The translations under genes were made by a program, and so were the position numbers. Positions 1 through 6,872 of a stretch of 10,257 nucleotides of DNA are shown one piece after another. The first letter of the stretch is position 1. Each line of letters opens with the position of its first letter. The notes under the pieces are model-generated. The model was not told the DNA's origin, made no database searches, and saw only the letters and a program-made list of their open reading frames with translations. Source of the stretch: an uncultured Pleurocapsa sp. (GTDB lineage Bacteria; Cyanobacteriota; Cyanobacteriia; Cyanobacteriales; Xenococcaceae); NCBI GenBank assembly GCA_937884735.1, contig CAKZYI010000802.1:1-10257 (forward strand). Reading direction: 5' to 3'.

Positions 1-204
1 CCTGCGATTGGTTACTATCAGCTTATAGAAGATGGTTCGTTTGTTTTAACTACCAAGTATGAACGAGCTAGTGCAGAGGAAAAAATTTGGTTTGCTACAC
101 CCAATTTGCGTCTTCGCGTCTCTTTAATAAAGACAGGAGATGGTAAAGGTGTTACCACAGCGTCTTTTTCTTCAGAAATTCGTGCTTTAAATCTAGATGA
201 ATAA
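1..204 (+). CDS. cpeS: Phycobiliprotein lyase CpeS/CpcS family, 3' end only
   Basis: The first 67 codons in frame 1, ending at TAA 202-204, are the C-terminal part of a CpeS/CpcS-type bilin lyase; the start lies outside the window. Visible family signatures are a 'GYYQLIEDGSFVLTTKYERA' strand pair, 'EEKIWFATPNLRLRVSLIK' and the closing 'TTASFSSEIRAL', the lipocalin-like beta strands that end this family. CpeS-type lyases attach phycoerythrobilin to a cysteine of phycoerythrin (the alpha-82 position class) in the cytoplasm before assembly into the phycobilisome rod. The family call rests on the sequence. The choice of CpeS over CpcS, CpcU or CpcV rests on context, because cpeT and cpeR follow directly as in cpeCDESTR operons. 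The linker genes cpeC, cpeD and cpeE would be expected upstream, outside the window. Confidence 0.88.
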   Translation, partial: PAIGYYQLIEDGSFVLTTKYERASAEEKIWFATPNLRLRVSLIKTGDGKGVTTASFSSEIRALNLDE

Positions 205-205
205 T

Positions 206-234
206 AGTACTAAACAGTACTAAGTACTTTTTTT
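206..234 (+). repeat. Three AGTACT palindromes plus T-run between cpeS and cpeT
   Basis: The self-complementary hexamer AGTACT occurs at 206-211, 216-221 and 223-228, directly after the cpeS stop, and is followed by seven T residues (228-234). The first and third copies can pair as a 6-bp AT-rich stem with an 11-base loop. This could act as a weak attenuator or RNA-processing site that lowers cpeT-cpeR relative to cpeS, but the stem is short and the role is inference. Confidence 0.35.
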
Positions 235-291
235 GAGTTAATGACACGCCCTTATGATTTACTATTTTAAATTACTTATATATCAAAAATA

Positions 292-909
292 ATGTTGGCA
301 AAAAAAGATCGTTCGACAGAGCAAAAACAAGATGGATTGATCTATGAGTTGGCGCGTTTGATGGCAGGAGATTTTTGCAATCGTCAACAATCTGATGCCG
401 ATCCTAAAAACTATGCTCATATTCGGATTTTTTTTCGTCCTCTACCCTGGGAGTTCTTTTCAGGAATAGGCTTTTATTCTGAACAAGTTTACGACTATGA
501 CCTTTGGAGTCCCTATCGCCAAGGTGTGCATCGCTTAGTTGACCAAGGCGACCGCATATATATCGAAAATTATAGTATAAAAGAAGCTGAAAATTATGCT
601 GGTTCGGGTCACAATCGCGACATTCTCCTAACTATTCCTTCAGCAGAAATAGAACGTCGTCACAACTGTTCTATGGTTTTTACCAAAGAAAAAGAAATGT
701 TTCGTGGCAGCGTTGAACCAGGAAACAAATGTCTTATTCACCGCAAAGGAGTTAATACCTATCTTGTTAGTCTTGTCGAGCTTACTGAGACTACCTGGGT
801 AAGCTGGGATAGAGGGATGGATATTGATAGTCATAAGCAAATATGGGGTTCAGCCATTGGACCATTGAAGTTTAAGAAAAGAACTAGCTTTGCGGATGAA
901 TTGCCCTAA
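292..909 (+). CDS. cpeT: Phycoerythrin bilin lyase CpeT (CpcT/CpeT family)
   Basis: This 205-residue protein matches the CpcT/CpeT lyase family over its whole length. Signatures include 'ELARLMAGDFCNRQQS' (19-34), 'AHIRIFFRPLPWEFF' (42-56), 'GFYSEQVYDYDLWSPYRQG' (60-78), 'GSVEPGNKCLIHRKG' (139-153) and 'TTWVSWDRGMD' (167-177), ending in 'SFADELP'. Family members attach a bilin to the second cysteine of the beta subunit (Cys-153 of phycocyanin beta for CpcT, the equivalent beta-165 of phycoerythrin for CpeT). Position between cpeS and cpeR favours CpeT with phycoerythrobilin. The ATG at 292 lacks a clear Shine-Dalgarno sequence; the basic first 14 residues precede the conserved block, so a slightly later start is possible. 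The gap to cpeS is 87 bases and to cpeR 110 bases, consistent with one transcript. Confidence 0.9.
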   Translation: MLAKKDRSTEQKQDGLIYELARLMAGDFCNRQQSDADPKNYAHIRIFFRPLPWEFFSGIGFYSEQVYDYDLWSPYRQGVHRLVDQGDRIYIENYSIKEAENYAGSGHNRDILLTIPSAEIERRHNCSMVFTKEKEMFRGSVEPGNKCLIHRKGVNTYLVSLVELTETTWVSWDRGMDIDSHKQIWGSAIGPLKFKKRTSFADELP

Positions 910-1019
910 CTCAAATTGGAATTTCGCTCTCGTTTAAAGAAAAAAAGATGATCTTCAAAACCCTGTCTTAAATATTAGACAAATATATTTTTATAAAACA
1001 CTAATTAAACATAGAAAAG

Positions 1020-1358
1020 ATGATTACCTCGGAGCTTACAACAAAAAGTATGTTGCCACCAGTAGCTAGCAAAAAAATGCAAGCTTGGATTAGAAGCCGT
1101 CATCTAATTTGTTCGGGTAACTTTTTCATTTTTGAAACCCTAGAATATTCTACGGTAGAAAGATTTGAAGAGTGTGTCAAAGGATTGGGTGGAACATTTA
1201 TCTCTGTCGAACCCGTTCGCAAAGTTTGGATAGGCAATCATCGCCAAGTTTTTTTATATCAAGCCAAGGCAAGTTTACATACTCCTCATCATGATTTGAA
1301 ACAATACTGGATTAAGTATGGTGGGTTTTATACTCGGTTTGATGAGCGTTCTTGTTAA
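1020..1358 (+). CDS. cpeR: CpeR, activator of phycoerythrin gene expression
   Basis: This small basic protein (112 residues as drawn) carries the CpeR signatures 'MLPPVASKKMQAWIRSRHLI' (11-30), 'FFIFETLEYSTVERFEECV' (35-53), 'GGTFISVEPVRKVW' (57-70) and 'SLHTPHHDLKQYWIKYGGFY' (85-104). In Fremyella diplosiphon CpeR is the last gene of cpeCDESTR and is required for expression of the separate cpeBA operon, so green-light induction passes through it. The same order is seen here. The conserved part begins at Met-11 (codon at 1050), so the true start may be there; neither ATG has a convincing ribosome site (AGAAAAG lies just before 1020, GGAG is 15 bases before 1050). The protein has no recognisable helix-turn-helix, and how it activates is not evident from the sequence. 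Confidence 0.88.
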   Translation: MITSELTTKSMLPPVASKKMQAWIRSRHLICSGNFFIFETLEYSTVERFEECVKGLGGTFISVEPVRKVWIGNHRQVFLYQAKASLHTPHHDLKQYWIKYGGFYTRFDERSC

Positions 1359-1909
1359 TAACTAATTTTTAATAATTGCCCCATATAGCGCAGTATTGAG
1401 CTTGATTTTAAGCATTTATTGAGTCCCGCACCCAACAGCTATGACGAAACTAATACTCATAGCCAAATTTTAGATCGAGGAGGTTATGTCGCAGAAATCA
1501 ACTCCTGCGGCATACATTTTTCTATAGCTAACTGCACCAAAACTCAATCTGAGATAACCAAGAGTAAGTCAGAAAAGAGGCTTGCTTTTGGTTGTTTTGT
1601 TGTTTCTAGCAAAATTAGTAACTGATGATAGAAAAGTAGGTGGATAGTGTTTTACAATACTAAATACAAGCTTAAAGTATGGTGTGTACTACTTTAGTAA
1701 AAAGTAGCAATAGAAGAAAGAATACAACTAAATTTTTGGGAAATATTCTTTAAAACATCTATATTCATATACAAATTAAAGTATTAATAACTAACAATAA
1801 ATAATTGCTAGTGAACTATTTTTTGAATGTGTGTTATCAAAACATAAAGTAAAAAATAGTATATAGTCAAAAAATAAGCTTGGGATAAATATCGGAGATT
1901 AAGAATAAC
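1359..1909. other. 551-base intergenic region after the cpe operon
   Basis: I see no supported gene here. A TTG-started 68-codon frame (1419-1625) resembles no family I know, and a strong hairpin sits inside it, so I do not annotate it. The region holds the candidate cpe terminator at 1485-1521 and a second perfect 7-bp inverted repeat, CTACTTT (1689-1695) with AAAGTAG (1701-1707) around a 5-base loop, which has no T-run and could be an operator or chance. From about 1740 to 1890 the DNA is very AT-rich and probably contains the promoter of the coiled-coil gene, but no convincing -35/-10 pair stands out. A GGAG at 1894-1897 lies 12 bases before that gene's ATG. Confidence 0.5.
1485..1521 (+). 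terminator. Candidate intrinsic terminator of the cpe operon
   Basis: TATGTCGCAG (1485-1494) pairs with CTGCGGCATA (1505-1514) over all ten positions, with a single G-T wobble and a 10-base loop. CA and five T residues (1517-1521) follow. It lies 126 bases after the cpeR stop on the same strand and is the best stem-loop in this gap. The T-run is short, so it may be a moderate terminator or a 3'-end stabiliser. Confidence 0.6.
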
Positions 1910-3463
1910 ATGCCTCGCAAAAAAAACAAATCTAGTAGTAAATCTCGTAAAACAACTAGTTTTTTAGAAAAGTCTCAAGTTGGTATTTCCTTGACTTCTC
2001 AAGCTTTTCAGAATCTAAATGAAATTGTTGCCGAAACAGGGTTGTCTAAGTCTAAGGTAGTTGAGGGCTTAGTTACTGGTAATTTAGCGATCGCAAGCCA
2101 AATAGCTGAAAAAACTATTTCTATTGAATCAAACGAAGATAATAGCTCTTCAGACAATTCAGCTAGTAAAATAAAAGTTTTAGACGGAACTCTTTCTGCT
2201 GAAAATGTAATTGAAGGTCAAGAATCTTCTGATACTTCTCGACAAGAAAAAGAGAAAAAAAACTTAGATGAATTAAAAGAGAATATAAAAGAGCATAAAA
2301 ATAAATATCAAGAATTAAAGCAAAGTGTTCAAGACAAAGATGCTTTAATTGAAGAACTACAGCAACAGCTTAATAAGCAAAAGACAGTTGAATCAGATGA
2401 AATTGATGAATCACCAAATTTAGCAGCAGAAATTGAAGAACTAAAGCAACAACTTGATCAACAAACATCAGATAATAAGGCCAAAGAAGAAGTAATTGAA
2501 GCTGATGTAGTCAAAATTCAAGATTTAGAGCAGCAGCTATCTTCAGAACAAGATAAGAAGAAAAGTGCAGATAGCGAAATAGCCCAGAAAGACGAAGCAC
2601 TAAATCAACTCCAGCAACAGTTAGATAGCATCAGTGGAGAAAAGGAAACTGCTCAACAGCAACTAACACAGAAAGACGAAGCACTAAATCAACTCCAGCA
2701 ACAGTTAGATAGCATCAGTGGAGAAAAGGAAACTGCTCAACAGCAACTAACACAGAAAGACGAAGCACTAAATCAACTCCAGCAACAGTTATCTGAAGTG
2801 GAGAGTAGCCGTGAAAACTTCGAGATGCAGGTAACTGATGCTCAAAAGCAAGTAGGTAATCTAAGAGACGAAATTCAACAGAGACAAGTAGAAATAGATC
2901 GTCTTAGTGCTGATAATCAAGCAAATCAGAGTCAGCTAACTAAAAAACAAGAGCAAGTAAGTACTTTAGAACAACAGGTTAATCAACAAAAAGTTCAAAT
3001 ACAAGAACAAAACGAAAGTTCTCAAAATTTACAGCAGCAACTTACCCAACAAGAACAACAAGTCAAACAGTTAAATCAACAAATAGCCAAAATAGAACAG
3101 GATAATGTTCAGCTAAATCAACAGCTAGAACAAGAAAAAACTCAAAAAGAGCAAAAAATAAATCAGTTAGAACAAGAAACTGCAAAAAATAGTGATTTGA
3201 GCAGCAAAATAAGCGAAAGTTCTATATTAGTAGAAAAGCTAAACCAAGAACTAAAGAAAGAAAAAGATAACTATGGTTTGCTCGATCTCAAAGGTAACGA
3301 ACAAAATAGCTTGATAGAGAGCTTGCGATCGCAATTAGAAGAACAACAGTCATTAGTTGAGAAGACAGGTGCTTCTAGTGCATCTAAAACCTGGGTCATA
3401 ATTCTTTTAGGAATTTTGCTGACTGCAACCTCTGTGCTATCAGCCAAATCTTATTTATTTTAA
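1910..3463 (+). CDS. RHH-like, long coiled-coil, C-terminal tail-anchored protein
   Basis: I do not recognise a named gene for this 517-residue protein, but its architecture is clear. Residues 1-16 are strongly basic (Lys/Arg/Ser). Residues 22-63 ('SQVGISLTSQAFQNLNEIV' then 'AETGLSKSKVVEGLV') look like a ribbon-helix-helix unit: a short strand, a helix, a 'TGLSKSKV' turn and a second helix. An acidic Ser-rich linker follows to about 110. From about 110 to 484 the chain is an almost unbroken Gln/Glu/Lys/Leu-rich coiled coil, including an exact 28-residue tandem duplication (from residue 226). Residues 495-510 form one hydrophobic helix followed by a 7-residue tail, so it would be a tail-anchored membrane protein with the N-terminus in the cytoplasm. 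A DNA- or partner-to-membrane tether is an inference. GGAG lies 12 bases before the ATG. Confidence 0.8.
   Translation: MPRKKNKSSSKSRKTTSFLEKSQVGISLTSQAFQNLNEIVAETGLSKSKVVEGLVTGNLAIASQIAEKTISIESNEDNSSSDNSASKIKVLDGTLSAENVIEGQESSDTSRQEKEKKNLDELKENIKEHKNKYQELKQSVQDKDALIEELQQQLNKQKTVESDEIDESPNLAAEIEELKQQLDQQTSDNKAKEEVIEADVVKIQDLEQQLSSEQDKKKSADSEIAQKDEALNQLQQQLDSISGEKETAQQQLTQKDEALNQLQQQLDSISGEKETAQQQLTQKDEALNQLQQQLSEVESSRENFEMQVTDAQKQVGNLRDEIQQRQVEIDRLSADNQANQSQLTKKQEQVSTLEQQVNQQKVQIQEQNESSQNLQQQLTQQEQQVKQLNQQIAKIEQDNVQLNQQLEQEKTQKEQKINQLEQETAKNSDLSSKISESSILVEKLNQELKKEKDNYGLLDLKGNEQNSLIESLRSQLEEQQSLVEKTGASSASKTWVIILLGILLTATSVLSAKSYLF
2585..2791 (+). repeat. Perfect 84-bp in-frame tandem repeat, about 2.5 copies
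   Basis: Copies at 2585-2668 and 2669-2752 are identical at every base, and a third partial copy (39 bases) runs 2753-2791. The unit is 84 bp, that is 28 codons or exactly four coiled-coil heptads, and starts 'QKDEALNQLQQQLDS'. The repeat keeps both reading frame and heptad register. Complete identity, including at synonymous positions, suggests a recent duplication or ongoing copy-number change. Confidence 0.97.
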
Positions 3464-3474
3464 TCCTATGATTT

Positions 3475-3521
3475 TGACAGGTTAGCAAGAGGAGTTAAAA
3501 ATGCCTCATCTCAACCTGTCA
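3475..3521. terminator. Hairpin between convergent genes, possible bidirectional terminator
   Basis: TGACAGGTT (3475-3483) is the perfect reverse complement of AACCTGTCA (3513-3521). Inside the 29-base loop, GAGG (3489-3492) can pair with CCTC (3504-3507), giving an extended structure. It sits in the 81-base gap between the coiled-coil gene and the convergent DUF2232 gene. On the plus strand it is followed only by TCATTTCTTT, not a clean T-run, and the minus-strand side lacks Ts, so termination efficiency is uncertain. Confidence 0.5.
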
Positions 3522-3544
3522 TCATTTCTTTGGAGAATTCTTAG

Positions 3545-4324
3545 TTAATAATCCAACAAAACTCGTACCCATTCAGGTGGTCTAGAAATAGGATTATCCA
3601 AGCGATCTAGCAACATTAATGCCACTAAGTGTACGGCAAACAAATAAACTAAATTATTAACCACAATTAAGCCACAAGCCAAAGTCTGAATTAAGACAAA
3701 ACTAGGTTGTGCCAAAATGCCAAGCTGCAAAAATAGCCAATCTGCCAACTGGGTAATTTGGGTAATTACATATACCCACAAATTTTCACCTACCAAAATA
3801 GAGGTCAGCCAAAAACGGAAAAACATTCCCAATGAGCCGAGAATAGCACCAGAAATGATTGAAAACAGCCAGCTAACTCTACGCTGCCAACAAGCTCCTA
3901 ATAAGGCCCCCATTAAGCCATAAGGCATTACAAATACTATACTGCGAGTGGGTCCCATTAAAACTAGAAGTAGCAATCCCGATACAATTGCTGCCATCCA
4001 AGAAGCACGATTACCTCGTCTCAAATAGAAAAGAGCGATCGGGATAGGAAAAAAAATCTTTAAAATAGGTCCAACAGGAAAATAGAAATTAATTAGCCAA
4101 ACTAAACTAGCTGCACTAGCTAAAAACGCCGTTTCTACCATTACTACAGTATCAGTAGATGCTTTAGTTAGTTTCTTGGGTTCTTTCAAAGAAGATTCTG
4201 ATGTAGAGGCGAATGGCAATTCGCCCTTGCTAGAAACATCCCCATGATCGACCCAGTTAATCTCATCATCATTAACTTGTCTGGGAGTATCAGATAACGA
4301 GCGTTGATAGTCTTCTGTAGGCAT
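3545..4324 (-). CDS. DUF2232-type multi-spanning membrane protein
   Basis: This 259-residue protein has a hydrophilic, acidic N-terminal region (1-57) followed by about six or seven hydrophobic helices (roughly 60-83, 86-101, 108-123, 128-146, 150-175, 182-204 and 210-240). The 'FPIPIALFYLRRG' stretch (92-104) and the overall helix pattern resemble DUF2232/YybS-like integral membrane proteins, which are widespread in cyanobacteria and distantly like substrate-binding ECF transporter subunits. Its substrate and function are unknown. The start ATG at 4324 lies 52 bases after the stop of the Crp-family gene on the same strand, so the two are probably co-transcribed. A small hairpin (ATTGGT-TTT-ACCAAT, 4336-4350) occupies that gap. 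Family assignment is from memory of the pattern. Confidence 0.7.
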   Translation of the reverse strand: MPTEDYQRSLSDTPRQVNDDEINWVDHGDVSSKGELPFASTSESSLKEPKKLTKASTDTVVMVETAFLASAASLVWLINFYFPVGPILKIFFPIPIALFYLRRGNRASWMAAIVSGLLLLVLMGPTRSIVFVMPYGLMGALLGACWQRRVSWLFSIISGAILGSLGMFFRFWLTSILVGENLWVYVITQITQLADWLFLQLGILAQPSFVLIQTLACGLIVVNNLVYLFAVHLVALMLLDRLDNPISRPPEWVRVLLDY

Positions 4325-4376
4325 AAAGCTATTTAATTGGTTTTACCAATAAAAATGTGGAAAAAACTGCACTTTA

Positions 4377-5084
4377 TCAGCATATAGTATCCTCTAAAGC
4401 TGGTACATCAGGAATGTGCATCGAGTCAGCACTTCTTTGAATTAAACCTTTTTTTTCTAACTTGGTTAAAACTCTGGTAACAGTTTCTCTAGCAAGTCCA
4501 CTAAGACTACTAATTTCTCGATGAGGTAAATTAGGAATTTCTGTACCTTTTTCTCCTTCTGTACCTTGCCCTTCAATTAAAAAAAGTATGGCATCTGCAA
4601 CTCTAGAAACACTACTGGCTTCTCGTAATTGTAATCTACGATTTACTTGACGCAAACGTTTTGCCATCAGTTGAACTAACTGAACCCCAGCCATAGGTTC
4701 GGTATTAATTAGATTAACAAAATCTTCTGCTGGGATTCGACCGATTAGCGTTTTGGTTAGGGTAATTGCATCAGTCGATCTGGGCATTTTGTCCATTGCT
4801 GCCATCTCACCAAAAATTTCTCCTCTACCAATAATATTTAAGGTAACTTCTTTACCATCTAGATTATAGGTGCGAATTTTGACCCATCCCTCCAAAATAA
4901 AATAAACCGATCCTCCCCAATCATTTTCCAGTAAAAGTACTTGATTGGGAGGATGAGATATGGTGACAAAATGAGCTGCAATTTTATGAATGCTATCTTC
5001 TGGTAAACCAGACATAAAGGGGACAAGCTCTATAAGCTCTTCATGATTGATATTAGACTCTAGATAACGAGATTGGTCTTCCAT
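4377..5084 (-). CDS. Crp/Fnr-family transcriptional regulator
   Basis: The protein (235 residues) has the two Crp/Fnr domains. A cyclic-nucleotide-binding beta-roll spans about 18-122, with 'GGSVYFILEGWVKI' (57-70) and the phosphate-binding cassette 'GEIFGEMAAMDKMPRSTDA' (88-106). A dimerisation helix spans about 130-155, and a C-terminal winged helix has 'HREISSLSGLARETVTRVL' (188-206) as the recognition element. The cassette keeps Glu-93, Arg-102 and Ser-103, the residue types that contact cAMP in E. coli CRP, so nucleotide binding is plausible but unproven. There are no clustered cysteines for an FNR-type iron-sulfur centre. It is neither NtcA nor clearly one of the named cyanobacterial CRPs. 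It leads a probable two-gene operon with the DUF2232 protein. The leader before its ATG is AT-rich, with no clear ribosome site. Confidence 0.88.
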   Translation of the reverse strand: MEDQSRYLESNINHEELIELVPFMSGLPEDSIHKIAAHFVTISHPPNQVLLLENDWGGSVYFILEGWVKIRTYNLDGKEVTLNIIGRGEIFGEMAAMDKMPRSTDAITLTKTLIGRIPAEDFVNLINTEPMAGVQLVQLMAKRLRQVNRRLQLREASSVSRVADAILFLIEGQGTEGEKGTEIPNLPHREISSLSGLARETVTRVLTKLEKKGLIQRSADSMHIPDVPALEDTIC

Positions 5085-5557
5085 AGAGGAGTTAGTTGTA
5101 ATTCGCTATAAATATCTCCTTTGTATCATCAAAAAAAGTGAAATAAGTAAATCAATTGCAAAATTGCCGAAAAAACAAATCTTATAATGATGAGAATATT
5201 CCTGTTTTTCTTGGTTTTTAGAATTAGAAAATAATTTTATTCATCATCTATTAAATAAATTTTAGAGTCAATTTCTCTGAAAAAGACAGTTTTTGACAAA
5301 AAGTATAACTAGATACAGTTATTTTCGAAAAATGTAGCGATAAAAAAGTACTATATAAAAATGTGTCATTTTTTTAAGATATCTAATGGTTTGAAGATTT
5401 TAAAAATACACAGACTTTAAATAGAGGAATTATTCCTTGAAGATTCGGTGAAGAACCCTGGTATCAATGGCAATGTCAACATTGGAACAAATAAGATTGC
5501 ATATAGAAAGCTTTTAAAGCGTATTTAGATTTAACCCAATTTATAAAATAATTTTCT
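5085..5557. other. 473-base AT-rich divergent intergenic region
   Basis: This gap separates the Crp-family gene (minus) from the sugar transferase gene (plus) and should carry both promoters. I find isolated promoter-like words (TATAAT at 5183-5188, TTGACA at 5293-5298, TTGAAG at 5391-5396), but none is paired with a partner at normal spacing, so I call no promoter. The last 130 bases are less AT-rich. An open stretch of about 35 codons there (about 5421-5525) has no ATG and no recognisable product. No RNA gene is seen. The leader of the sugar transferase mRNA could be long. Confidence 0.4.
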
Positions 5558-6232
5558 ATGACTTCACCTATCAATCTTCATTTAAGAGATATACAAGTCT
5601 TGCCGTCAACTACTAACACTTTTATTCATCCTTCCGTAACTAGCAGAGAAAAAAGAATATTGGATATAGTAGGGGCGATTGTAGGTTTAGCTATCACGGT
5701 AATTATCGCAGTTCCTATTACGATCGCAATGTGGTGTTACGATCCTGGCAGCATCTTTTATAGCCAAACTCGCTGTGGCTTAGATGGCAAACCTTTTAAG
5801 ATCTGGAAATTCCGCTCTATGATTGCAGATGCAGACAAGCAAAAGCATTTGGTAGAAAATAAAGCATCAGGACACATTTTTAAAAACGAAAACGATCCTC
5901 GCATCACAAAAGTTGGTCATTTTTTACGTAAAACTAGCTTAGATGAGTTTCCTCAGTTTTGGAATGTACTAAAGGGTGACATGAGTTTGGTTGGTACCCG
6001 CCCCCCAACTACTGATGAAGTTGCCATGTACGATAATCACCATTTTCAACGCTTAAAAGTTAAGCCTGGAATTACTGGAGAATGGCAAGTTAGAGGTCGT
6101 TCGGAAGTTCTAGATTTTGAAGATATTGTACAAATGGATCTCAACTATCAAAAAAGATGGTCTTTCTTTTATGATATTAATCTCTTGATACAAACTGTAG
6201 CAGTGGTTTTGGCTCGAAAAGGAGCGTGTTAA
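5558..6232 (+). CDS. Polyprenyl-phosphate sugar-1-phosphate transferase
   Basis: This 224-residue protein is a short monotopic phosphoglycosyl transferase (bacterial sugar transferase family, PglC/WbaP/ExoY type). Such enzymes transfer a sugar-1-phosphate from a nucleotide sugar to undecaprenyl phosphate at the cytoplasmic membrane, the first step in building exopolysaccharide, capsule or O-antigen units. Visible are one membrane helix at about 33-60, 'FKIWKFRSM' (80-88), the catalytic Asp-Glu pair (129-130) in 'SLDEFPQFWNVLKGDMSLVG' (127-146), 'TRPP' (147-150) and 'KPGITGEWQVRGRS' (169-182). It has only the catalytic half, without the extra four-helix N-terminal domain of WbaP-type proteins, but carries a 30-residue hydrophilic head. 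The sugar cannot be predicted. No other polysaccharide genes are adjacent; pgsA follows after 70 bases on the same strand. Confidence 0.92.
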   Translation: MTSPINLHLRDIQVLPSTTNTFIHPSVTSREKRILDIVGAIVGLAITVIIAVPITIAMWCYDPGSIFYSQTRCGLDGKPFKIWKFRSMIADADKQKHLVENKASGHIFKNENDPRITKVGHFLRKTSLDEFPQFWNVLKGDMSLVGTRPPTTDEVAMYDNHHFQRLKVKPGITGEWQVRGRSEVLDFEDIVQMDLNYQKRWSFFYDINLLIQTVAVVLARKGAC

Positions 6233-6241
6233 TTAAGGAAA

Positions 6242-6262
6242 GAGGGATGAGGGATGAGGGAT
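6242..6262 (+). repeat. Heptanucleotide tandem repeat (GAGGGAT)x3
   Basis: Three exact copies of GAGGGAT fill 6242-6262 in the spacer between the sugar transferase stop and pgsA. Short tandem heptamers of this kind (STRR elements) are typical of cyanobacterial intergenic DNA. They may separate the two genes' transcripts, but no function is shown by the sequence. Confidence 0.85.
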
Positions 6263-6302
6263 AAGGAAATATCATAAAGATTATTATGCTAATGGTATTT
6301 TT

Positions 6303-6872
6303 ATGAATATTCCCACCTGGATAACTCTTTCTCGTCTTTTAGGACTTCCTTTCATTCTCTATCTGCTAAATAACCCTACATCAGATGCTCGTTGGCTCTG
6401 TGTAGGGATTTTTGTAGTTGCAGCAGGGACAGATTGGGTAGATGGTTATCTAGCTCGTAAATTGGATATGGTGACGGAATTAGGGAAGTTTCTCGATCCT
6501 CTGGTAGACAAATTGTTGGTTTTAGGATCTTTATTAGCTTTAATTCAATTACAGTTAGTCCCTGCTTGGGGAGTATTTTTAATTTTGGCAAGAGAAGTTG
6601 CGATCGCAGGATGGAGAGTTAACCCCAAATTAACAGGTGATAATTCTATTGCAGGGGCAAATATTTGGGGAAAACTAAAAACCGTAGTCCAAATTATGGC
6701 GATCGCTTTTTTAATTGCGCCTTTGAATGCTCAATGGGATACCTTGACTACGGTTTTATTTTGGCTAGCAGTGGCATTGAGCTTAATTTCTGGCTGGATC
6801 TATATTTTGCCCAATATCTCTTCATCTAAGGAAAAATCAATTTCAGAACGATCTCTACCCGATGCTAAATAA
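6303..6872 (+). CDS. pgsA: CDP-diacylglycerol-glycerol-3-phosphate 3-phosphatidyltransferase
   Basis: The enzyme condenses CDP-diacylglycerol with glycerol-3-phosphate to phosphatidylglycerol phosphate, the committed step to phosphatidylglycerol, a lipid required for photosystem function in thylakoids. The CDP-alcohol phosphotransferase motif DG-x2-AR-x8-G-x3-D-x3-D is complete: Asp-47, Gly-48, Ala-51, Arg-52, Gly-61, Asp-65 and Asp-69, with Asp-44 before it. The N-terminus 'MNIPTWITLSRLLGLPFILY' is typical of PgsA. Hydrophobic helices lie at about 5-22, 30-44, 68-84, 87-97, 125-140 and 150-170. The length (189) is normal. The C-terminal 24 codons overlap the end of the CSP41b-like gene on the opposite strand. 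There is no clear ribosome site before the ATG. Confidence 0.93.
   Translation: MNIPTWITLSRLLGLPFILYLLNNPTSDARWLCVGIFVVAAGTDWVDGYLARKLDMVTELGKFLDPLVDKLLVLGSLLALIQLQLVPAWGVFLILAREVAIAGWRVNPKLTGDNSIAGANIWGKLKTVVQIMAIAFLIAPLNAQWDTLTTVLFWLAVALSLISGWIYILPNISSSKEKSISERSLPDAK

Noticed and set aside
640..840. 66-codon frame on the minus strand
   Set aside because: It lies wholly inside cpeT, whose family match is strong over its full length; it is a shadow frame.
1419..1625. 68-codon TTG-started frame after cpeR
   Set aside because: It resembles no known family, has no ribosome site, and contains the best terminator-like hairpin of the region (1485-1514).
2262..3360. SMC/Rad50-like ATPase interpretation of the coiled-coil protein
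   Set aside because: There are no Walker A, Walker B or signature motifs at either end; the similarity would come only from coiled-coil composition.
3717..3923. 68-codon plus-strand frame
   Set aside because: It is antisense to the DUF2232 membrane protein gene and has no recognisable motif.
5183..5298. TATAAT and TTGACA words as a promoter
   Set aside because: TTGACA (5293) lies downstream of TATAAT (5183) on the plus strand, and neither has a partner hexamer at 16-18 bases, so they do not form a promoter.
5421..5525. 35-codon open stretch before the sugar transferase
   Set aside because: No ATG, no family resemblance and a length expected by chance in a 473-base gap; kept only as a note in that gap.
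6376..6591. 71-codon minus-strand frame
   Set aside because: It is antisense to the catalytic motif region of pgsA; a shadow.
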